A stretch of 64,000 bases of DNA. Origin: Lasiosphaeris hirsuta (taxonomy: Eukaryota > Ascomycota > Sordariomycetes > Sordariales > Lasiosphaeriaceae). The DNA is taken from contig JAUKUA010000003.1 in the NCBI GenBank assembly GCA_030549175.1, forward strand, positions 6,076,001 through 6,140,000. The letters are read 5' to 3'. The position numbers and the translations under genes are program-made. The notes beneath the pieces are model-generated. The model was not told where the DNA came from. It saw nothing but the letters and a program-made list of their open reading frames with translations, and made no database searches. Below, piece after piece: positions 56,464 to 64,000 of the stretch (positions within the stretch are counted from its first letter, which is position 1; every line of letters starts with the position of its first letter).

Positions 56464-57519
56464 TTTGCAGCGAGGTATCAAGGCTGTTTCGCCTGCCTAG
56501 AGTATTTACTCCAACGTCAAAGCTACACCTGACGCCATTCGCCACCAGATGCTCCGTATCGAGGTGGCAAACTCGTGAGTAGGGCTTACAAGTCCTTTGG
56601 GATGAGGCACAGACATTCTACCACGATCGTTGCTGGCCCAATATAGACGGGTCCTTCAAGACGAGGGTCATGGAGAGGTGACTACCTAGGGGGTTCAGGG
56701 GGTTCAGGGGCGGGAAGCTAGGAAGCCGAAGGCCAAGTATCGCGAGGCCGTTATCAACGGTCGGGAGGTGCGGCCGACGGCTAGAGGTTGATCCCGGACT
56801 TGTTATTTGACTACGAGTATGAATACCGCGTTTTCTAGCTTACCTAGAGCTCCGTTGTTCAATCGCGCGGTACTGCAAGGAGTGTAGAAGGGTTGTTGAT
56901 GGCATTGTGATATGGGTACGCATTTCAGTAGAGCCAATTGATGTATTGGTTTTGACCATTTTTGCATGGGAATCTGGATGGTTGTTATATTGATGGGGAT
57001 AGTCAATATCGGGAGCATAGTATTATAGACGAGAGGTATCGCTATTAATCCTTTCTATATAACGAGTACTCGGGCCTACGCAAAGCCTAATTAAAGTGGT
57101 CCTTTCTTTACCTTGGCGACGTTGGGAATACCTACTCTTACCTTTTACTAGGGGTGTATGTTATATTCTTCGCATCTTGAATAAGCTAAACGGTAAACTT
57201 CACGTTTCCATATTCGTTAAGAAGGACTCCAAAAGACATGTCCTATAGTTCGTTAGCTTTTAGATATCGGCCCCGGAAAATACTTACCTTGTTCTAATGC
57301 CATTGTCGTGGTTGGGCAGATTTGGAGCATCGTGGGTGAAGTACGCAGAGAACTGTTAGTTGAGGAGTACTATAGCACACCCTTGTATGTAAGCTAGCTT
57401 TAATAGTTGACCCCTTCCAAGCCACTGCACCAGATTTTTACTCCGCCTTGGGTATCAAGGACATTCGAGTCAAACTGTGATCCTGGCATTGTCTAACTAA
57501 TTGGCATTTTCCCTGCAAA
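56464..57519. other. Intergenic, AT-rich
   Basis: No gene recognised. A GGGGGTTCA duplication lies at about 56689-56708. The part next to 57520 is probably the flank of the Harbinger-type element. Confidence 0.4.
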
Positions 57520-58778
57520 ATGGATACTATTCAAGACAGCAAAACGGTCGAGCCTACAGTTGATGTGTCTTCCCGTCAACAGCGTTGAGTAGGATGTAGA
57601 TGACTGGCTGGAAAATAACACCCAGGCCGATGCCTCCTATCCGCGGGATGGTGATGCCCCCTTTTTTCCGTACAAACCAGCTACCCCTGGGCCACATCAA
57701 GATCCTCCGGCCGGGCCGGTGGGCCGACGAAAGCGTGCTCCATCCGGTTCTCCACCGGAAGTAAGGCGTGGGAAGAGGAAGTCGACTACGGCGATACTAC
57801 AACAATTGGGCCAAAGCCCCGCATTTCCTCCCAGTTCCGGCACCAGTATGCTCCGGAAGATCCACTACACACCGAGTATCACGGCACAGATGATGGTGTG
57901 GTTTAACGAGTGCAAGGCCCAGGGACTCTTCAATAGTTCCAAGCGTAGGCACTATGGCCCTGCGTGGGAGTATGTGCTTGTGAGGGCCAAGGAGGCCTGG
58001 CCGTGTTACCCTCGGTACAAAGAAGCCATCGTGAATAAGTATTTTACCGAAAGGAAGCGTTGTACCGCGTGGAAAGCCCTGTTAGGGTATTCAGGCGTTA
58101 GCTATGATCATGAGGCTTATCTTCCTATTGCTTCAGAGGTAACCTGGGAGTAGTTCTTCAAACGGTATAGCACCACGCAACCTTTCTTGGCCTAGCTTCG
58201 GACAACTCTGCTCGGCAACGAAGAAATCTATGAATTGGTCTTTTGGCGGGAGCACGTAACTAGCAGCCACATCGTAGAGGCCAAGGACGTATCGCTACAA
58301 AATTTTGTGGGCTTTTCGCAGCGGGATTCCCAGGATATGTCCGAGTATAGAAACAAGGATGATTCTAGCCGTAATAATCCTGATCTATTGGATACCGATG
58401 ATTCGGATAGCGAAGTAAATAATTCCGTAACTACAAGCCAGGCTCTATCATAACGTTCGACTAGTTTAGGCCCTGTTACGAGTACTGCGAGGCGATTAGC
58501 TCCTGCATAACAACGCCGATTGGAAACTGACCCTGATACCACGCCTGTTGGCGAAGGCCAGCCCGCCTTTGCCGTGCTGACGAATGCGCGGCGTTCAAAG
58601 GAATCCAAGGATTCCGAAGCTACTATGATAGGCGGGAGTATGTGTGAAGCGGCGGAGATAATTGCCGACCTTTCTGGCGCCCGGGATCTTACACTCGCGG
58701 TAGAGAATCTTCAGGCCGAATTTGAGGGTAAAATTAGTGACGCAGAGATGCTTTGTTGTTTGCGAATACCTTCGTAAG
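57520..58778 (+). mobile_element. Harbinger-associated SANT/Myb-like ORF, broken
   Basis: From the ATG at 57520 a frame with one early shift and stop (near 57585) leads into a Pro-rich stretch and the core MLRKIHYTPSITAQMMVWFN, GPAWEYVLVRAKEAWP and YFTERKRCTAWKALL (57860-58090), a Trp-rich SANT/Myb-like helix set. TAG at about 58151 and TAA at about 58451 break it before an acidic middle and a leucine-rich C-terminus. PIF/Harbinger elements encode such a second protein beside the transposase; the relic at 59000-59772 on the opposite strand fits that pairing. Confidence 0.5.
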
Positions 58779-58959
58779 CAGCCTATGATGGCTGCAATGT
58801 AGCTGAAGCTATCAACTACGATAAAAAGACTGTATGTAGAAAGGCGGAAGGTTGGCGTTATAGAATAGTTAAGTCTTGACTTTGAAGATAGTGTGGATTT
58901 GAGGGATTTGACTACCTTTTTAGCCCCTTTTTTACATCTATTTCTTACCCCACCACACT

Positions 58960-58963
<4 letters not shown>

Positions 58964-58990
<27 letters not shown>
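58964..58990. repeat. (AC)n microsatellite
   Basis: About 13 AC dinucleotides between the two convergent Harbinger-type frames. Confidence 0.9.
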
Positions 58991-58992
<2 letters not shown>

Positions 58993-58999
58993 CAAATCC

Positions 59000-59775
59000 T
59001 AGCCTTCTTTCTTCGCTATTGGCGATACCGCGAATATTGATCCCATAACGCATACGCAGTAGTATGGAATAATATCAGGATGCCGCCTTCTAACTACCCG
59101 CCTTACCCATACCCTCGCCAACGACAGGATTTGCAACTCTGCAGGCCTAATCTCATCTTTTTCTCGGCGCGCGAGAGGGAAGTTATGTAGCCCAGTCACG
59201 GCATATACGATCTGAACCTGCTTTTCGATACTATACTCAATGGGTACGATCCTCACGATCTTCCACTTTCTCTTTAACATGCCGAATTCCTGCTCCGCCG
59301 GGTCTGGTGCCTGCGGCTGATGTGTGCCGCCATGTGCGTTCCGTCGAGGGCACCAATATAGCCGTTGACTGCGTTGATCTTCGGATCTAGTTCCAGCGAG
59401 GGATCTAGCCAGTCGTCCTCCAGTAGGCGTACAAAAGGTTAGGAAGTATGCCTGCCATGATCCTTGATACTGAACTCTGGTTGATCTGAAACTTGTGTGC
59501 AGCATTCCTCTGGCTCTCTGGGTGAGCCAGGATCCACAGAACCATCATTGTCTTCTGCTCCGGCGTTTCGAATCGACTGCCACGAAGGCCTGCGTTGCGT
59601 TGCAGCCAGTCAACTAGCGCCTTGAATGTGGCCTTATCTATCCGAAAGAGGTCTCAGAACTGTGTATCGGAGCCATGTAAAATAGCTTCAGCAATTTTGC
59701 GGGCTTTGTCAAGGACCACCTGGGTCGATAACTGTGGGCTGGTACCTCCTTTTCTGGCGGCGGTTTTGCCATAAT
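59000..59775 (-). mobile_element. PIF/Harbinger-like transposase relic
   Basis: The minus strand reads DLFRIDKATFKALVDWLQRN, GLRGSRFETPEQKTMMVLWI and HKFQINQSSVSRIMAGILPN (about 59665-59460), the helix-turn-helix region of Harbinger transposases. Then comes GYIGALDGTHM (about 59370-59340), the first catalytic Asp motif, in another frame, and a C-terminal TGLHNF segment near 59185. In-frame TGA and TAG, one frameshift and apparent loss of the second catalytic block make it inactive. It converges with the companion ORF at 57520. Terminal inverted repeats were not identified. Confidence 0.6.
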
Positions 59776-59880
59776 ACATGAATCCTAAGTGCGGCCGCGG
59801 AAGCAAAGGCCAGCCTTGGCTTCAAAGATGCAGTCATAGTGTTGTTATTGTTCAGGGCAACCAACAATGCAAGGAGAATA

Positions 59881-60058
59881 TGTGGGCGAAGCAGAGCGAT
59901 TGGGAAAAGTGGTGATGAATTGTTGTTGTTGTTGCGGGCCAGGAATTTCCTGGCCTGCAGCAGCTACCTAGGTGTGGCATGGCGCTAAGGCCATGGCACT
60001 AGCCAGGCAGGCGAGGTGGCGTGTGCGCTACCCTCGAGGTGGGGCAGCACCTCCAACA
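59881..60058 (-). mobile_element. Solo Copia LTR (family C) with perfect 5-bp target duplication
   Basis: 178 bp, TGTGGGCGAAGC...GCACCTCCAACA. GAATA precedes (59876-59880) and GAATA follows (60059-60063). This fixes the ends of the family C LTR and shows a complete insertion followed by LTR-LTR recombination. Confidence 0.85.
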
Positions 60059-60161
60059 GAATATCATACAAATTAGTCACAAAGAAGAGCCGCAACATCC
60101 TGTACCAATGCCCGGAACTCCAGCCTGGCGCTGTACCAGTCAACTTTGACTGGTACAAAGA

Positions 60162-60600
60162 ACAGCAGAAAATGGTAGAATTGCGTGCCAAGATTGACCT
60201 GGATTACCGTATATGGTGCGATCTGCGCCTTGCATTAGGTGGTCCTTTGAAGGCAGGGGGGTAGAATCGATTGATGTAGCAGGGGTCCTTTTTTGCTGCC
60301 AAAACTGGAAAAGTTGCATCGATAAGTTCTGGCATGGTGCCAAGCTGGCCGGTTGTGGGTTGTGGATCAGGGCCCAACAAACAGCAGAAAATGGCAGAAT
60401 TGCGTGCCAACATTGGCCTGGATTACCGTATATGGTGCGATCTACGCTTTGCATTAGGGGGTACTTCGAAGGCAGGGGGGTAGAATCGATTGATGTAGCA
60501 AGGGGTCTTTTTTTGCTGCCAAAACTGGAAAAATTGCATCGATAAATTCTAGCTTGACAAAAGTTTCCCACTTTTGTCATTGGTATGGTTGGTGTCAGGC
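60162..60600. repeat. 219-bp tandem duplication
   Basis: Copy 1 starts at 60162 and copy 2 at 60381, both with ACAGCAGAAAATGG, GATTACCGTATATGGTGCGA and GGGGGGTAGAATCGATTGAT. They differ by scattered transitions and a short insertion in copy 2 near 60548-60590. No coding function seen. Confidence 0.85.
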
Positions 60601-61230
60601 TGGCCGGTTGTGGATCATGCCCTAACCGCAGTACTGCTCAATTGCCCCGCCCCGCGCCCAGCTGCCAAGCATCGTGTGGGCCGCCCTAGGAACAACGCCC
60701 TGACACCGCAGAACTGGTTAACCGCCCCGAGGCCTTGGTTGTACTCTTAGGCTAGTCTCCTTTACCCGTGGCTATGAGAAGTGCGAGAGCTACCAAGCTC
60801 ACCATTTTTCATTTTCTACTGCGCCCATCCGCCTGCCTGCTGATATGGCTTGCGGGGCCCTGCCTTTTTATTTTGGCCCTATGAGCGGGTACCCGTTTCC
60901 CCCGGGCTTCATCATTCGCAGCGGCTTTTCGCTCCCATTCATTGGGTTGATGAGCGAGGGATGCGTCGCAGGCACACAGGATTGTGCAGCGAGCCGTGGC
61001 TTGACGGTATGAGTCGAGGGATACCATCGGGGATACCGTCAACCTGGAGTCATGGTATCTAAACTCGGAGCCCAGGCAGACTCTGGAAGTGTGTGCATCA
61101 GCAATCATGCTATTGGTCAACCAATTCGTCTCGTCATTGTTAGCCCATGATCCGGTGCGCCATCGCACGCATGCACTGCAGGAGGGGCATTTGCTGGCCA
61201 CCTTCTTTTCCATCAGCACCACCCCCACAC
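60601..61230. other. Intergenic
   Basis: GC-rich, without recognisable genes; repeated AACCGC and GCCCCG motifs occur at about 60622-60740. Confidence 0.4.
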
Positions 61231-61496
61231 GGCAGAGCTACCTACCGGTCAAACCCACGAAAAGCCCAATAGGGAAATGCGGTAAAGTTTAAGTAGCCTG
61301 GTCCTCCCCACCTCAGGGAACCGCGTCACGCACCACTTCACAACAGAGCTGCTTACCGGTCTACGCCACGCACCACTTCACCAGAGCACTGCTTACCGGT
61401 CTACCCTGTGAAAAGTCCAATAGGGAAATGCGGTAAGGTTTAAGTAGCCTCATCCTCCAAAGAAAAGTCCAACGGGGAAATGCCGTAAGGGCTTCC
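61231..61496. repeat. Degenerate repeat, three partial copies
   Basis: A core AAAAGTCCAATAGGGAAATG followed by CGGTAAGGTTTAAGTAGCCT occurs at about 61259-61303, 61411-61452 and, shortened, 61463-61492. CTACCGGTC or CTTACCGGTC precedes the first two copies, and CCACGCACCACTTCAC occurs twice (61325 and 61366). Confidence 0.7.
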
Positions 61497-61774
61497 TGGA
61501 AGACAACAGAGCCGCACAACTCTATATCTCTAACCATGATCACTCAACAGAGCCGCATCTCCTTTCTGGGCCATGTCCAGGGAATCCTCCTCTTCCGAAG
61601 GATTTGCCCACCACTCCCATGCCAACAGGACACATCTGCACACAGAAATCAGAGGGCAGGAAACAGTATATTTATCTACTCCACCCATCTCTATCTCAGT
61701 TCCACCATATTGAGTCTCAGTTCATTGACAAGTTAACTCCTTCTAGGCACGCGCCCTGTTGCCGCCGTTTCCCA

Positions 61775-62767
61775 TCAATCAGGGAACTGCAACGACATCT
61801 CAGCTGCCACTCTACATGAAGAATGGGTGTCCGTCATTGGAGTGCTGAGCGAAAGCCCGAGAGACATCATCACGGCCACCACCACGGCCACCACCTGCGT
61901 CAAGATTACAATGATCAAACACGCCCATCCTTTCCAGTGCATGTCTCCTGTCGGGTTGGATGATGTTGTGGTATATGGGACATATCCGCTGACACCTCTG
62001 GTGCTCGACTGTTGATACCAGCAAGGTTGATTGACAGGTGTTGGGTGATATGTCGCCGCACTGGGGATGGGATCCCATTCTTGGGTATTTGCAGCAAAGC
62101 TCGAGGGAGCCTGCGGTCCAGTCATGAAGCCAAGTGCTTGGTCGCCGTGATAAACGGCGGTGGCGGGCTGTGAGTTGTGCGGAGGGAATGAGTCCTCCAT
62201 GCTCGGGGGAAAAGTATTGGTTGACAATGTCAAGTCGAGGTGGGTGTAGCCTTGGACCATGGTGTTCTGAATCTGGAGCTCACTGACGCCCATGATACTA
62301 TAGTCAGATAGGCTTCCGGACGTCCTGCCTCCCGATTTGGCCTTCACGAACAACAGGAATTGGGCCAGCACCTTCTGCTCCTCCATATAGCCGCCCTGCC
62401 GCTGCTCGAGGTATTCGTCGACAAAGCGACCTGCAACTTCGGCAAATCCGCCGCCGATAAGGTATGGGCTCTCCGGGAGCGGTTGACCGGGTTGGATGAT
62501 GCGCCAGAGATTGTTCCATCGATCCTCGTCCGTCTTCGACCTGCTGTCCTTGTTCTCGCCCTTCTCGAGCATGTCTTTCACTTCCTCGTTGTGCTTCCGA
62601 AAGAGATGCTGTTTCACGTCTTGAACACGCCCCAGTTTGTAGTGTCGACATTCCTCGTACCGAATCGGATCGAACTTGTAGAAGTGGCACGCCCACTGGG
62701 GTTTCTTCCTTCCTTCGGCGCTCTCGTCATATTGGCCAACCCCGGGGCCACACAGTCCTGGATTCAT
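61775..62767 (-). CDS. C2H2-like zinc-finger protein with C-terminal membrane segment
   Basis: A single open frame of 330 residues from an ATG. Residues 24-62 resemble the atypical fungal finger that starts WACHFYKFDPIRYEEC (Cys pair spaced by 12), continues HYKLGRVQDVKQHLFRKH and uses H-x4-H. A charged linker (EKGENKDSRSKTDEDRW) and IIQPGQPLPESPYL, a motif common beside this finger, follow. The Ser/Thr/Pro-rich middle could be an activation region. Residues about 278-308 (WACLIIVILTQVVAVVVAVM) are strongly hydrophobic, so the product might be a membrane-tethered regulator. Alternatively an unrecognised intron lies near there and the hydrophobic tail is not translated; GCAGGTGGTGG inside it resembles a splice site. 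Confidence 0.55.
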   Translation of the reverse strand: MNPGLCGPGVGQYDESAEGRKKPQWACHFYKFDPIRYEECRHYKLGRVQDVKQHLFRKHNEEVKDMLEKGENKDSRSKTDEDRWNNLWRIIQPGQPLPESPYLIGGGFAEVAGRFVDEYLEQRQGGYMEEQKVLAQFLLFVKAKSGGRTSGSLSDYSIMGVSELQIQNTMVQGYTHLDLTLSTNTFPPSMEDSFPPHNSQPATAVYHGDQALGFMTGPQAPSSFAANTQEWDPIPSAATYHPTPVNQPCWYQQSSTRGVSGYVPYTTTSSNPTGDMHWKGWACLIIVILTQVVAVVVAVMMSLGLSLSTPMTDTHSSCRVAAEMSLQFPD

Positions 62768-63508
62768 TGTTCAAGTATAGGATTATCCCCTCCGTGAACT
62801 ACAATAGAGACAGTAGACTTCGGCTCTTCAGGCTTGCCTTTCTCTAATCGACAGTGGTACGCGCTGCCTGCTAAGAGTGGGTTTTGGTTCTCGTCTTCAG
62901 AGATCATCGTATCACCTATTCCTATTGCGGGGTACAACTACATTGAGCGAATGAATCACTTTTGAACTACCAGACCATCTTTGTGTGAGATGCAGCGAGG
63001 CGGAAAAGCTGCGGGCTTCTCACCCCTGTGTACACTGCTTGCTCACCGCCTGCCGCCGGCATGCTCGTGCTGGCATACTGAGGGTATGTTCTGGATGGAA
63101 GAGTCCCAAGCAGAAGGGAAAAAGACGCGGAACCTCTGCATTGGCGCCTTGGACCTGTTGACCTCTCCCAAACCCTATCCATCACTGAGGTGATAGCGGC
63201 TGCCTTTACCTACATGAGTGCGAGTGGGGCTCGTTGCCCGGCTTCTACGGGGAGCTGTATTGGGCAGGAACTTCACCGGCACATGATTGGACTACGTCTT
63301 ATTCATGCATTCGCAACCTCGCTCTAGCTCACATGAACATCTCTTTTGTGTACACGTCTGCGTACACAACTGCGCGCGCGATTGCGTAGGCACTCGTGTA
63401 GATACACCGCCATTCCTCTTTTGGGGCACCCGCTGCTGACAGAGCGGCAAGGAGGAGCTCTCCCCCGACCTCTTGGCAGGAGGGCTAGTTGCTCCTCACA
63501 TGACCTCC
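62768..63508. other. Intergenic, promoter of the zinc-finger gene
   Basis: No other gene recognised. Confidence 0.4.
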
Positions 63509-63740
63509 TGTCACACTGCTGGATTCACCTAGGTCAAGAACAGGGCATAACACGTGGATTTGCACATTACAGGATTGCTGCGGCCAGACTATGGGCCTAC
63601 AGGGTGGAGTGGGACCTGATCAGTCAAACAGGGGCGCGCCTAAAAGCTGTATTTGGATTTGCCGTTTTCCTCCATAATTCGCGCAGACCAAGGCAACAAG
63701 CTGAACGTTCTCCAGAGTCTAGCTGCGTCAGGGACAATAG
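63509..63740 (+). mobile_element. Diverged LTR fragment, family A/B
   Basis: Starts TGTCACACTGCTGGATTCAC and retains ACGTTCTCCAGAGTCTAGC (about 63704-63722), both matching the LTRs at 384-1699 and 47122-48245, but most of the interior is lost or diverged. Confidence 0.5.
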
Positions 63741-64000
63741 TTCGTGACCTCAACAAGCAGGCACGCCGGACCCCCACTGGTTGAACTGGCAAGTAGGGCA
63801 TGCGAGGATGGTGGACCCCACGACAGTTCTCAACCAACGAGCCACAAAGTTTCCATCTCACATTTCAAAATATTGCAGCCAATCCCAAGCACCAACAAGC
63901 TCCTCTCGGAATTCCGCCCTGGTGCGCGCTGCACCCAGATGCATTATCTTTTGGCATTTTCGACACCAAAGAACTGCAGCAATACAACTGCATTCTCCGG
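63741..64000. other. Unassigned end of window
   Basis: No gene recognised. Confidence 0.35.

Overview
The window looks like a dispensable, repeat-rich segment of a filamentous ascomycete (Pezizomycotina, probably Sordariomycetes). The reasons are short introns of about 45-110 nt with GTRNGN donors, CTRAC/CTAAC branch points and YAG acceptors, a LaeA-type methyltransferase, a PF11951-type transcription factor, an OTT_1508-like deaminase and other lineage-typical gene families. Many transposon relics also carry the AT-rich, TAG-for-TGG/CAG signature expected of repeat-induced point mutation (RIP). There are no bacterial-type operons, rRNA genes, CRISPR arrays or convincing tRNAs.

Layout. 1-10,691 is a nest of dead retroelements: a Gypsy-like protease relic on the minus strand, a Copia pol relic on the plus strand ending in its own short LTR, and five copies of a 1.1-1.3 kb LTR, several solo or in inverted pairs; one sits inside the Copia reverse transcriptase with a perfect 5-bp target duplication. 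10,823-16,160 carries three minus-strand genes: a MYND-finger protein, a broken OTT_1508-type deaminase and a protein with two F-box-like motifs. 17.5-18.2 kb is a LINE tail. 18.4-32 kb holds a small secreted protein and then a series of damaged genes: a conserved fungal protein of unknown function, a 2-oxoglutarate dioxygenase, a coiled-coil protein, a DUF7580-like protein and a CitT/ArsB-type transporter. An apparently intact membrane protein lies among them.

32-64 kb alternates intact genes with decay. Intact-looking genes are a nine-exon LaeA-like methyltransferase (34.3-35.8 kb), a proline-rich tail-anchored protein (40.0-40.8 kb), a 255-residue membrane protein (42.6-43.3 kb), a secreted SMP-30-like beta-propeller (53.1-54.1 kb), a PF11951-like transcription factor (54.8-56.5 kb) and a zinc-finger protein with a C-terminal membrane segment (61.8-62.8 kb). 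Broken ones are a kinase-VWA gene and a multi-pass membrane protein. Pogo-type, Harbinger-type and further LTR relics separate them.

The genes do not form an obvious pathway. The strongest window-wide theme is decay: at least seven unrelated genes carry in-frame TAG/TAA codons that a single CpA-to-TpA change (on either strand) would create, alongside neighbours that remain fully spliceable. All family names come from motif recognition by eye; no database search was run.
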